NCBI RefSeq assembly: GCF_020176955.2 | Contig: NZ_JAIUCZ020000005.1 | Coordinates: 558,001-622,000, forward strand | Source: Nocardia sp. alder85J | Lineage (GTDB): Bacteria > Actinomycetota > Actinomycetes > Mycobacteriales > Mycobacteriaceae | Length of the DNA stretch: 64,000 nt | Direction: 5' to 3' | In this document: in pieces, positions 26,151 through 34,820 of the stretch | Numbering within the stretch: position 1 is the first letter of the stretch | Layout: the number at the start of each line of letters is the position of its first letter | The notes under the pieces: model-generated | Told to the model about the DNA's origin: nothing | What the model saw: only the letters and a program-made list of their open reading frames with translations | The model's database searches: none | Program-made: the position numbers and the translations under genes

Positions 26151-27292
26151 GCCGCCACCGCCTGCCGGGCGTCGGCGAGCACGTCGGTGAGCACCGTGGC
26201 GATGACACCCATCTCGGCGTCGGTGAGGTCGGCGCGGGCGGTGATGCGCAGGCGGGAGGTGCCCTCGGGGACCGTCGGGGGGCGGAAGCAGCCGACGCTC
26301 AGGCCGCGTTCCCGGCAGGCCACGGCGGCCTCGTAGGCGACCTGCGGGGCGCCCAGCACCACCGAGACCACGGCCGAATCCGGTTGCGGGACACCGGCGA
26401 TGCGGGCGATCTCGGTGGCACGGGCCAGGACCCGCCCGCCCATCGCCGGATCCGCGCGCAGCAGGCGCAGCGCGGCGTGGGCGGCGCCGACCGCGGCCGG
26501 GGCCAGGCCGGTGTCGAAGATGAAGGTGCGGGCGGTGTCGATCAGGTGGGCCCGGACCCGTTCGGTCGCGAGTACCGCACCGCCTTGTGCGGCAAGGGCT
26601 TTCGACAGGGTGGCGGTCACCACGACGTCAGGCTCACCGGCCAGGCCGGCCTCGTGCACCAGGCCGCGGCCGTAATCGCCGCGCACGCCGAGGCCGTGCG
26701 CCTCGTCGACGATCAGCACCGCGCCGTGCGCGCGGGTGACCCGGTGCAACTCCACCAGGGGTGCGAGATCGCCGTCCGCGCTGAACACCGAGTCGGTGAG
26801 GACCAGGGCGCGCTCCTCGGTGCGGCCGCCGAGCAGCCGGTCCACCGCGGCCACGTCCCGATGCGGGGCGATCTCGACCCGGGCCCGCGACAACCGGCAG
26901 GCGTCCACCAGCGAGGCGTGGCTCGCGGCATCCGAGATCACCAGGCTGCCGCGCCCGGCCAGCGCGGTCACCGCGCCCAGGTTGGCCGCGTATCCGGAGG
27001 CGAACACCAGTCCGGCTTCCGCACCCACGAATTCCGCCAGGTCGGCCTCGAACTGCTCGTGCGCGGTGGTGGTGCCGGTGACCAGTCGCGATCCGGTCGA
27101 CCCGGTCCCCCATGTCCGCACCGCCTCGATCGCCCCCGCGATCACGTCCGGATGCTTCGACAGCCCCAGATAGTCGTTGGAGGCCAGGTCGATCAGCCCG
27201 GTCTGCGGCGTCCGGGCCCGCAACTCCCGCCGCAACCCGGCCCGCACTCGTTCCTCGGCCCGCTCGTCCAGCCAACTCAACGGATCAGTCAC
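26147..27292 (-). CDS. bioF: 8-amino-7-oxononanoate synthase
   Basis: PLP enzyme joining pimeloyl thioester and L-alanine. 381 residues from the GTG at 27290-27292. Seen: LASNDYLGLSKHPDV, TGSTGSRLVTGTT, FASGYAANLGAV, DEAHGLGVRG, and TLSKALAAQGG with the PLP lysine at 231. It has its own BioQ box 17 bases upstream of the start codon, between bioA and bioF, so it can be controlled apart from bioA. No clear Shine-Dalgarno precedes the GTG, suggesting a short or absent leader. Coupled to bioD. Confidence 0.94.
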   Translation of the reverse strand: MTDPLSWLDERAEERVRAGLRRELRARTPQTGLIDLASNDYLGLSKHPDVIAGAIEAVRTWGTGSTGSRLVTGTTTAHEQFEADLAEFVGAEAGLVFASGYAANLGAVTALAGRGSLVISDAASHASLVDACRLSRARVEIAPHRDVAAVDRLLGGRTEERALVLTDSVFSADGDLAPLVELHRVTRAHGAVLIVDEAHGLGVRGDYGRGLVHEAGLAGEPDVVVTATLSKALAAQGGAVLATERVRAHLIDTARTFIFDTGLAPAAVGAAHAALRLLRADPAMGGRVLARATEIARIAGVPQPDSAVVSVVLGAPQVAYEAAVACRERGLSVGCFRPPTVPEGTSRLRITARADLTDAEMGVIATVLTDVLADARQAVAA

Positions 27293-27308
27293 AGGTAGGG
27301 AGCATACT

Positions 27309-27321
27309 TGAACACCGTTCA
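27309..27321. promoter_or_regulatory. BioQ operator 3 (bioF)
   Basis: TGAAC-ACC-GTTCA, extended to a 15-base palindrome by T/A on each side. It is squeezed between the bioA stop at 27347 and the bioF start at 27292, so a promoter internal to the cluster is likely. Confidence 0.85.
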
Positions 27322-27346
27322 AGGGCAACCCCCCGGCAGCTCCGCC

Positions 27347-28615
27347 TCAGGTGCGGGCGGCGGCGACCACGCCCGCGGTGATCCGGGTGATGTCGTCGGG
27401 GGTGCTGATGAAGGGGGGCATCGTGTAGACGAGGTTGCGGAACGGTCGCAGCCAGACGCCCGCTTCGACCGCGGCGTGGGTGGCCTTGCGCATGTCGACC
27501 GGGTGGCCGAGTTCCACCACGCCGATCGCGCCGTGCACCCGCACGTCCACCACACCCGGAACATCGTGGGCGGCAGCCAGTCCCGTGCGCAGCCCGGCCT
27601 CGATGCCCGCCACCTCGGCGGCCCAGTCGCGGGAGCGCAGCAGTTCCAGCGAGGCGACGGCGACCGCGCATGCCAGGGGGTTGCCCATGAAGGTCGGGCC
27701 GTGCATGAGTCCACCGTGGGCGGCGCTGATCGTCTCGGCGACGGCGGTGGTGCACAGGGTGGCGGCCAGGGTCAGATAGCCGCCGGTGAGCGCCTTGCCG
27801 ACGCACATGACGTCCGGGCCGACCCCACCCTGTTCGGCGGCGAAAAACGTTCCGGTGCGGCCGAATCCGGTGGCGATCTCGTCGAAGATCAGCAGTACGC
27901 CGTGGTCGTCACACAACCGGCGCAGGTCGGCGAGGTAGCGCGGGTGGTGGAAGCGCATGCCGCCCGCGCCCTGCACCACCGGTTCGACGATCACCGCGGC
28001 GGTCTCGCCGGCGTGGGCGGCGAGCAGTCGTTCCAGGTCCGCCACGTAATCGGGGTCGTATTCGGCGGGTGGTACGGGGGCGAAGATCTGGTCGGCCAGC
28101 ACGTCGGTCCACAGCGAGTGCATGCCGCCCTCGGGATCGCAGACGCTCATGGGGGTGAAGGTGTCGCCGTGGTAGCCGCCGCGCCAGGTGAACAATCGCC
28201 GCTTCTCCGGCCGGCCGAGCCCCCGCCAGTACTGGAGGCACATCTTGACCGCCACCTCCACCGACACCGAGCCGGAATCGCAGAGGAACACCTTGTCCAG
28301 GCCCTCGGGGGTCAGCTCCACCAGCAGTTGCGACAGCCGCACCGCCGGTCCGTGGGTGAGGCCGCCGAACATCACATGGCTCATCCGCTGCGACTGGGCC
28401 AGCAGCGCCGCGTCCAGGACCGGGTGCCGGTAGCCGTGCACGGCGGCCCACCAGGAACTCATGCCGTCGACGAGTTCGCGGCCGTCGGCGAGGGTGAGCC
28501 GGGTGCCGGCCGCGGACGCCACGATCAGCGGTTCGGTGCTCGCGGGGAATCCGCCGTAGGGATGCCACACGTGAGCGGCGTCCAGGGCGGTGATCTCGGC
28601 GGGGGTGAGGGGCAC
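27347..28615 (-). CDS. bioA: Adenosylmethionine-8-amino-7-oxononanoate aminotransferase
   Basis: Class III PLP aminotransferase using SAM as amino donor to make 7,8-diaminopelargonate. 422 residues. HVWHPYGGF near 15-23, DGMSSWWAAVHGY, TWRGGYHGDTFTPMSV, DEIATGFGRTG and the PLP lysine K274 in VGKALTGGYL are all present. The GTG at 28613-28615 is preceded by GAAGGA at good spacing. BioQ box upstream. First gene of the bioA-bioF-bioD order. Confidence 0.96.
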   Translation of the reverse strand: MPLTPAEITALDAAHVWHPYGGFPASTEPLIVASAAGTRLTLADGRELVDGMSSWWAAVHGYRHPVLDAALLAQSQRMSHVMFGGLTHGPAVRLSQLLVELTPEGLDKVFLCDSGSVSVEVAVKMCLQYWRGLGRPEKRRLFTWRGGYHGDTFTPMSVCDPEGGMHSLWTDVLADQIFAPVPPAEYDPDYVADLERLLAAHAGETAAVIVEPVVQGAGGMRFHHPRYLADLRRLCDDHGVLLIFDEIATGFGRTGTFFAAEQGGVGPDVMCVGKALTGGYLTLAATLCTTAVAETISAAHGGLMHGPTFMGNPLACAVAVASLELLRSRDWAAEVAGIEAGLRTGLAAAHDVPGVVDVRVHGAIGVVELGHPVDMRKATHAAVEAGVWLRPFRNLVYTMPPFISTPDDITRITAGVVAAART

Positions 28616-28639
28616 GGGAAGTCCTTCGCACAGGCGGCT

Positions 28640-28652
28640 TGAACGGCGTTCA
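28640..28652. promoter_or_regulatory. BioQ operator 4 (bioA)
   Basis: TGAAC-GGC-GTTCA, flanked so that the symmetric element spans 17 bases (28638-28654). Centre about 30 bases upstream of the bioA start, consistent with blocking the promoter. Confidence 0.88.
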
Positions 28653-28730
28653 AGTTACCACTCGACCGGCCACGGCCCGCTCGCGGCCGGGCCGCGCCGA
28701 AAGACGGCGGGCGGGGCGGGCCGCTGTTAA

Positions 28731-28749
28731 TCTTTGACGCAGTCAAAGA
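28731..28749. promoter_or_regulatory. Palindromic operator of the MarR-GNAT gene
   Basis: TCTTTGAC and GTCAAAGA, perfect 8-bp arms around GCA, 68 bases upstream of the MarR-GNAT ATG. TTTGACNNNGTCAAA palindromes are a common autoregulatory site upstream of actinobacterial MarR-GNAT fusions. The binding protein is inferred to be the adjacent regulator. Confidence 0.65.
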
Positions 28750-28816
28750 ATTTCACACCCAGGCGACGACACACCGGAGATCCGAGACGCCGCGCCCCGA
28801 GCACCGGGATCCGTCG

Positions 28817-29944
28817 ATGAGCACCGTGCGCACGTCCGCCGACCAGGACAGCACCACCCCTGACAGCGGCGCCACAACTGGCAGCGCCCCACTAGACAGC
28901 GCCGCCCCACCAGACAGCGCCGCCACACTCGACAGCGCCGCCACCTCGGACAGCGCCCCGCCGGACAGTAGCGCCGCTCACGACCGCCCCGGAACAGCCG
29001 TCGCCGAAGCGGATATCGCGACTGTCCGCGCCTTCAACCGCCGCTACACCCGGCTCATCGGCGCGCTGCACGAACATCTGGTCGAGACCGCCTTCTCGCT
29101 CACCGAGGCCCGGATCATGTTCGAGCTGGCCACCTCCGGACCCACCGAGGTCGCCGGACTGCGCCGGGACCTGGACCTGGACCCGGGTTACCTCAGCCGC
29201 ATCCTCGCCCGCTTCGAGGAACAGGGCCTGGTCGCCCGGCAGCGCTCCGAGCGGGACGCGCGCCGCCAGGAGGTCCGGCTCACCGCGGCCGGCGCCACCG
29301 CCTTCGCCGAGCTGAACGAGCGCTCCCGCCGCGATGTGGTCGACATGCTGGCCGGGCATTCCCCCGCCGACCGGACCCGGCTGATCGAGGCCATGCGCAC
29401 CATCGGCGCCGTCCTCGATCGCAGCGCCACCCCGGCGCTGATCCTGCGCGAACCCCGCCCGGGTGAATACGGCTGGGTGATCGCCCGCAACGCCGCCCTC
29501 TACGCCGCCGAATTCGGCTGGGACGGCAGCTACGAGACGCTGGTGGCCCGGATCGTGGCGCAGTACCTGGACACCCGCGACCCGCGGCGCGAGCGCGCCT
29601 GGATCGCCGAATACGACGGCGCCCCCGTCGGCGCGGTGTTCTGCGTGCGCGAGGACGACACCACCGCGCGGCTGCGGCTGCTGCTGGTCGAACCGTCCGC
29701 GCGCGGGCTCGGGGTCGGCTCCGCCCTGGTCGGCGCCTGCCTGCGCTTCGCCGCGGACACCGGTTACCGCAGCGTCGTACTGTGGACCAACGACATCCTC
29801 GCCTCGGCCCGCCGCATCTACCAGCGCGCCGGATTCGCACTGGTCGACTCGGAGCCGCACCACAGCTTCGGGCGGGATCTGGTCGGCCAGACCTGGCGGC
29901 TGGAACTGCCGGACGCGGATATCTCCCCGGTCACCGCCGGGTAG
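28817..29944 (+). CDS. MarR-type regulator fused to a GNAT acetyltransferase
   Basis: 375 residues. The N-terminal ~60 residues are low complexity, with repeated DSAAPP/DSAATL/DSAATS units. Residues ~70-205 are a MarR winged helix (LTEARIMFELATSG, LDPGYLSRILARFEEQGLVARQRSERDARRQEVRLTAAG). From ~215 to the end is a GNAT domain (EYGWVIARNAALYAAEFGWDGSYE, LRLLLVEPSARGLGVGSALVGACL acetyl-CoA loop, IYQRAGFALVDSEPHHSFG). Fusions of this kind are frequent in actinobacteria; the effector is unknown. The upstream palindrome suggests autoregulation. The repeat tail is unusual and may be a later expansion. Confidence 0.85.
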   Translation: MSTVRTSADQDSTTPDSGATTGSAPLDSAAPPDSAATLDSAATSDSAPPDSSAAHDRPGTAVAEADIATVRAFNRRYTRLIGALHEHLVETAFSLTEARIMFELATSGPTEVAGLRRDLDLDPGYLSRILARFEEQGLVARQRSERDARRQEVRLTAAGATAFAELNERSRRDVVDMLAGHSPADRTRLIEAMRTIGAVLDRSATPALILREPRPGEYGWVIARNAALYAAEFGWDGSYETLVARIVAQYLDTRDPRRERAWIAEYDGAPVGAVFCVREDDTTARLRLLLVEPSARGLGVGSALVGACLRFAADTGYRSVVLWTNDILASARRIYQRAGFALVDSEPHHSFGRDLVGQTWRLELPDADISPVTAG

Positions 29945-30090
29945 CGATGTGATCGATGTCGCGTTTCGTCGACGAAACGGCCACGACCTGGTATTTCACC
30001 CGGACGGCGGGGACATAGCGGATTCGCCGATCGGCGGCACTCCCGCCCCACCCGTCTCGCCCTCCCCGGGGATACGGTTAGTGTCGAAGT

Positions 30091-32208
30091 ATGGTCCTGC
30101 CCGAACCCCCCGGTGCCGTGGCTCCGCTGGGCGTATGGCCCGGCACCGCCTATCCCCTGGGCGCGACCTACGACGGAGCCGGCACCAACTTCTCGGTGTT
30201 CTCCGAAGTGGCCGAGCGGGTGGAGTTGTGCCTGATCGACCCCCATGGCGGCGAGACGCGCGTACCGCTCGACGAGGTCGACGGCTACGTCTGGCACGCC
30301 TACGTGCCCACCATCGCCCCCGGCCAGCAGTACGGGTTCCGGGTGCACGGGCCGCACGACCCCGAGCGCGGATTGCGTTGCGATCCCAGCAAACTCCTGC
30401 TCGATCCCTACGGCAAGGCGTTCACCGGGCGGATCGACAACCATCCCGCGCTGTACACCCCCGGCGAGGATTCGCTGGGGCACACCATGACCGGCGTGGT
30501 GATCAACCCGTTCTTCGACTGGGGGCACGACCACCCGCCGAAGCACTCGTACCACGAGACAGTCATCTACGAGGCCCACGTCAAGGGCATGACGATGACC
30601 CATCCCGCGGTACCGCCGGAGCTGCGCGGCACCTACGCGGGCATCGCGCACCCGGCGATCGTCGACCATCTGAAAGCGCTGGGCGTCACCGCGATCGAGC
30701 TGATGCCGGTGCACACCTTCGTGCACGACCGGACGCTGGTGGAGCAGGGCCTGCGGCAGTACTGGGGCTACAACAGCGTCGGTTATCTGGCCCCGCACCA
30801 CGAGTACGCGGCCGATCAGCGGGCCGGCGCGGCCGTCACCGAATTCAAGGCGATGGTGCGCGCCCTGCACGCCGCCGGCATCGAGGTGATCCTCGACGTC
30901 GTCTACAACCACACCGGCGAGGGCAATCAGCGCGGCCCGACGCTGTCGCTGCGCGGTATCGACAACGCCGCCTACTACCGGCTGTCCGAAGAGGACCCGG
31001 ACTGCTACGTCGACTACACCGGCACCGGTAACAGCCTCAACGTGCGGCACCCGCACACCCTGCAACTGATCATGGATTCGCTGCGGTACTGGATCCTGAA
31101 CATGCACGTCGACGGTTTCCGCTTCGACCTGGCCGCCACCCTGGCCCGCGAATTGCACGACGTGGACCGGCTTTCCAGCTTCTTCGACCTGGTGCAACAG
31201 GATCCGGTGGTGAGCCAGGTGAAGCTGATCGCCGAACCGTGGGACATCGGCGAGGGCGGTTATCAGGTCGGCAATTTCCCGGTGCTGTGGACGGAATGGA
31301 ACGGCAAGTACCGCGACACCGTGCGCGACTACTGGCGGGGCGAACCGGCCACCCTGGGCGAGTTCGCCTATCGGCTCACCGGCTCCTCCGACCTCTACGA
31401 GGCCACCGGCCGCCGGCCATGGGCCAGCATCAACTTCGTCACCGCGCACGACGGTTTCACGCTGCGGGACCTGGTGTCCTACAACGAGAAACACAACGAG
31501 GCCAACGGCGAGGACAACCGCGACGGCGAGAGCCACAACCGGTCCTGGAACTGCGGTGTGGAGGGACCCACCGACGATCCCACGGTACTCGCGTTGCGGG
31601 ACCGGCAGAGTCGCAACCTGCTCGCGACACTGGCGCTGTCCCAGGGCATCCCGATGCTGCTGCACGGCGACGAGATGGGCCGCACCCAGCAGGGCAACAA
31701 CAACACCTACTGCCAGGACTCCCCGCTGTCCTGGATGGACTGGACGCTGGCGCAGAAGAACGCCGACATGGTCGAATTCACCAAGGCCGCACTGGCGTTG
31801 CGGGCCGCGCATCCGGTGTTCCGCCGCCGCCGGTTCTTCGACGGCCGCCCCACCGCCGATCGCCGGCCCACCGTCGACATCGCGTGGCTGACCCCGGCGG
31901 GCACGGAAATGACGGATTCCGACTGGGATTCCGGTTTCGGCCGCTCGCTGGCGGTATTCCTGAACGGCGAGGCCATCGTCGAACCGGGGCCACGCGGGGA
32001 ACGAGTGAGCGACGATTCGTTCCTGCTGTGCTTCAATGCCCATGACGAGCCGATGGGGTTCACGCTGCCGGGCACGGGATTCGGCCTGCAATGGTCGGTG
32101 GCGCTGGACTGCTCGGCTCCGACCGGGCACGCCCCGGCGGATCACGACGCCTCGGCAACGGTCGAGGTACCCGCTCGCTGCCTGCTCGTTCTCCGCCGTA
32201 CCGCATGA
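30091..32208 (+). CDS. glgX: Glycogen debranching enzyme (isoamylase type)
   Basis: GH13 alpha-1,6-glucosidase (TreX/GlgX) of 705 residues that trims branches from glycogen or maltodextrin. N-terminal CBM48-like domain (YPLGATYDGAGTNFSVFSEVAERVEL), DVVYNHTGEGN (region I), nucleophile Asp in DGFRFDLAATL (region II), Glu in LIAEPWDIGEGGYQVG (region III), and FVTAHDGFTLRDLVSYN (region IV). All catalytic positions are present. Its stop overlaps the treY start (ATGA, 32205-32208), so both are translated together and feed linear maltooligosaccharides to TreY. Confidence 0.95.
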   Translation: MVLPEPPGAVAPLGVWPGTAYPLGATYDGAGTNFSVFSEVAERVELCLIDPHGGETRVPLDEVDGYVWHAYVPTIAPGQQYGFRVHGPHDPERGLRCDPSKLLLDPYGKAFTGRIDNHPALYTPGEDSLGHTMTGVVINPFFDWGHDHPPKHSYHETVIYEAHVKGMTMTHPAVPPELRGTYAGIAHPAIVDHLKALGVTAIELMPVHTFVHDRTLVEQGLRQYWGYNSVGYLAPHHEYAADQRAGAAVTEFKAMVRALHAAGIEVILDVVYNHTGEGNQRGPTLSLRGIDNAAYYRLSEEDPDCYVDYTGTGNSLNVRHPHTLQLIMDSLRYWILNMHVDGFRFDLAATLARELHDVDRLSSFFDLVQQDPVVSQVKLIAEPWDIGEGGYQVGNFPVLWTEWNGKYRDTVRDYWRGEPATLGEFAYRLTGSSDLYEATGRRPWASINFVTAHDGFTLRDLVSYNEKHNEANGEDNRDGESHNRSWNCGVEGPTDDPTVLALRDRQSRNLLATLALSQGIPMLLHGDEMGRTQQGNNNTYCQDSPLSWMDWTLAQKNADMVEFTKAALALRAAHPVFRRRRFFDGRPTADRRPTVDIAWLTPAGTEMTDSDWDSGFGRSLAVFLNGEAIVEPGPRGERVSDDSFLLCFNAHDEPMGFTLPGTGFGLQWSVALDCSAPTGHAPADHDASATVEVPARCLLVLRRTA

Positions 32209-34664
32209 TCGACACCGAGATGACAGACACCCCACCACGACAGGACACCGCATCGCGCCCCGAGTCCCGGCTCGGGGCGCCCGCTCGCCGGACCACCGTC
32301 CGCAGCACCTACCGGCTGCAACTGCGGCCGGACGCGCTGACGCTGGCCGATGCCCGCTCGGTCGCCGAATATCTGCAACAGCTGGGCGTGTCGCATCTGT
32401 ACCTGTCGCCGATCATGACGGCCATGCCGGGCTCCACCCACGGCTACGACGTCACCGACCCCACCACGGTGTCGGCCGCCCTCGGTGGCCCACCGGGACT
32501 GAAGGCGCTGTCGGACGAGGTGCGCAGCCGCGGCATGGGCCTGATCGCCGATCTGGTGCCCAACCACGTCGGCGTCGGCGACGCCCGGCACAACCCCTGG
32601 TGGTGGGATGTGCTGCGCAACGGTAAGCAGTCGGCGTTCGCGCACTTCTTCGACATCGACTGGACGCCGGGTAACGGCGCCGGCGGCCGGCTCGCGCTGC
32701 CGGTGCTCCAGAACGACAACGACCCCGCGGCCCTGACCGTCGACCGCAGCGGCGCGGAACCCATGCTGGCCCTGCACGATCTGCGCTTCCCGATCGCGCC
32801 GGGCACCGACGGCGAGAACGCGCTGCGCATCCACGACCGCCAGCACTACCGGCTGGTCAGCTGGAAGGCCGGCGTCTGCACGTACCGGCGGTATTTCGCG
32901 GTGTCGAGCCTGGCGGCGGTGCGGCAGGAGGATCCGGCCGTCTTCGACCTCACCCACCGGGAACTGGCCGCCTGGTGCGAACACGACCTGATCGACGGCG
33001 TCCGGGTGGACCACCCGGACGGACTGTCCGATCCCGCCGGATATCTCGCGCGACTGCGCCGGTTGATCGGCCCGCGCCGGTTGCTGCTGATCGAGAAGGC
33101 GCTGTCCAATCGCGAACCCCTGGACGCCACCCTGCCGATCGACGGCACCACCGGCTACGACGCTCTCGACGAACTCGGTGGCGTCCTGCTGGATCCGGCC
33201 GGGGAAGCGCCGCTGACCGAGCTGTCCAAACGCTTCCTGGGGCACGGCAGCGATCGGGAGTGGTTCTGCGACACCGAACATCGGATCAAGCGCGCGGTCG
33301 CCGAGAAGCTGCTGGTACCCGAGGTGCGGCGGCTGGTGGCGGCGGTCAAACGCGACGGCGGCGGCTCCGACACCGTGCCGATCAGCGATCTGTCGCTGAC
33401 CAACGCCACCATCGAGGTGCTGTCGTTCATCCCGGTGGCGCGCACCGACTACGCCCCGCTGGCCGGAATGATCGGCGCGGTGGTGGCCGAGGTGGCCAAG
33501 CGCAACAGCGAACTCACCGCACCGCTGTCGATGCTGGTGACGGCGCTGGCCGCCGGGGGCGAGGCGGCCCGGCGGTTCCACCAGGTCTGCGGCGCGGTGG
33601 CGGCGAAGGCCGTCGAGGACACCATGTTCTACCAGGCCGCCCGGCTGGTGTCGTTGCAGGAGATCGGGGGCAATCCGGACCGGTTCGGGCGCTCACTGCT
33701 GGACTACCACCTCGCCAATGCCGCACGGGCGCAACGCTGGCCGGCCACCATGACGACGCTGTCCACCCACGACACCAAGCGCGGTGAGGACGTCCGCGCG
33801 CGCATCGGGGTGCTGTCGCAGGTCGCCGAGAGCTGGGCGCAGCAGGTCGACGGCTGGCTGGAGCGCAGCCCCGCCCCGGACCAGGCGACCGCGTTGTTCC
33901 TGTTGCAGAACATGTTCGGGGTCTGGCCCGCCGACGGGCGCCCCGGGTCGGAGGTACCGGGGCTGCGCGATCGACTGCATCGGTTCGCGGAGAAGGCCGT
34001 TCGCGAGGCCGGCACCCGATCCTCCTGGGAGGAGCCGGATCCGGAGTTCGAGACGGCCCTGCATCGGTGGCTGGACGCGGTGCTGGACGGCGGCGTCGGC
34101 GTCGAGATGGGCACGCTGGTGCGGCAACTGGCGCCGCACGCCTGGTCGGATGCGCTGAGCCAGAAGCTGCTCCAACTGTGCGGGCCGGGCATCCCGGACG
34201 TGTACCAGGGCACCGAGCTGTGGGAGGACTCGCTCGTCGACCCGGACAACCGCCGTCCGGTGGATTTCGGGCAGCGCCTGGCGATGCTGCAATCACTCAC
34301 CGGCACACCGGAAGTGGATGCCTCCGGGTCCGCCAAGATGTGGATCGTGGCGTACGCGCTGTGGTTGCGCCGGGAACGCCCGGACTGCTTCGTCGGCGGC
34401 AGTTACACCCCGATGTTCGGGCGCGGCGAGCACGCCTCGCATCTGATCGCCTACGGCCGCGGCCCGGCCGGGGAGCCGCCGCAGATCATCGTGGCCGCCA
34501 CCCGGCACAGCGCCGCCCTGGCCGACACCGGCTGGGCCGACACCACCATGGACCTGCCCAACGGCAGCACCTGGACCGACCGGCTCACCGGGCACACCTT
34601 CCAGAGCGCGGCCCGGATGGAGAAACTGTTCGCCCGCCTGCCGGTCGCGCTGCTGGTCCGCTGA
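32205..34664 (+). CDS. treY: Maltooligosyl trehalose synthase
   Basis: GH13 enzyme converting the reducing-end alpha-1,4 linkage of maltooligosaccharides to alpha-1,1, giving maltooligosyl trehalose. 819 residues. Seen: STYRLQLRPDALTLADA, HLYLSPIMTAMPGSTHGYDVTD, DLVPNHVGVG, the nucleophile region DGVRVDHPDGL, the acid/base LLIEKAL, LSTHDTKRGEDVRARI, and PGIPDVYQGTELWEDSLVDPDNRRPVDF. Complete. The hydrolase partner TreZ, usually directly downstream, is not here; the next gene points the other way. Confidence 0.95.
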   Translation: MIDTEMTDTPPRQDTASRPESRLGAPARRTTVRSTYRLQLRPDALTLADARSVAEYLQQLGVSHLYLSPIMTAMPGSTHGYDVTDPTTVSAALGGPPGLKALSDEVRSRGMGLIADLVPNHVGVGDARHNPWWWDVLRNGKQSAFAHFFDIDWTPGNGAGGRLALPVLQNDNDPAALTVDRSGAEPMLALHDLRFPIAPGTDGENALRIHDRQHYRLVSWKAGVCTYRRYFAVSSLAAVRQEDPAVFDLTHRELAAWCEHDLIDGVRVDHPDGLSDPAGYLARLRRLIGPRRLLLIEKALSNREPLDATLPIDGTTGYDALDELGGVLLDPAGEAPLTELSKRFLGHGSDREWFCDTEHRIKRAVAEKLLVPEVRRLVAAVKRDGGGSDTVPISDLSLTNATIEVLSFIPVARTDYAPLAGMIGAVVAEVAKRNSELTAPLSMLVTALAAGGEAARRFHQVCGAVAAKAVEDTMFYQAARLVSLQEIGGNPDRFGRSLLDYHLANAARAQRWPATMTTLSTHDTKRGEDVRARIGVLSQVAESWAQQVDGWLERSPAPDQATALFLLQNMFGVWPADGRPGSEVPGLRDRLHRFAEKAVREAGTRSSWEEPDPEFETALHRWLDAVLDGGVGVEMGTLVRQLAPHAWSDALSQKLLQLCGPGIPDVYQGTELWEDSLVDPDNRRPVDFGQRLAMLQSLTGTPEVDASGSAKMWIVAYALWLRRERPDCFVGGSYTPMFGRGEHASHLIAYGRGPAGEPPQIIVAATRHSAALADTGWADTTMDLPNGSTWTDRLTGHTFQSAARMEKLFARLPVALLVR

Positions 34665-34820
34665 AACACCGTGCCGCCGCGGCACTTGCGGACCGGATCC
34701 GCGGTGACCGGCAGGCGGCGGTCCGGTCCCTCCGGGGCCGGAACCCCCGGATGGGCCCGGCCGGCCCGTCGCCGGGGCACCCGGCCCGGGTACGCCGGAC
34801 CGGGTTCCGCGAGCAGCGAA

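Noticed and set aside
29818..32253. 811-residue minus-strand frame opposite glgX
   Set aside because: Antisense shadow of a well-supported GH13 gene, with the usual Val/Gly/His/Arg bias of high-GC third-position mirrors.
34665..34820. Possible truncated treZ after treY
   Set aside because: The 156 bases in all frames show no TreZ motif; only GC-rich inverted repeats suited to a terminator.
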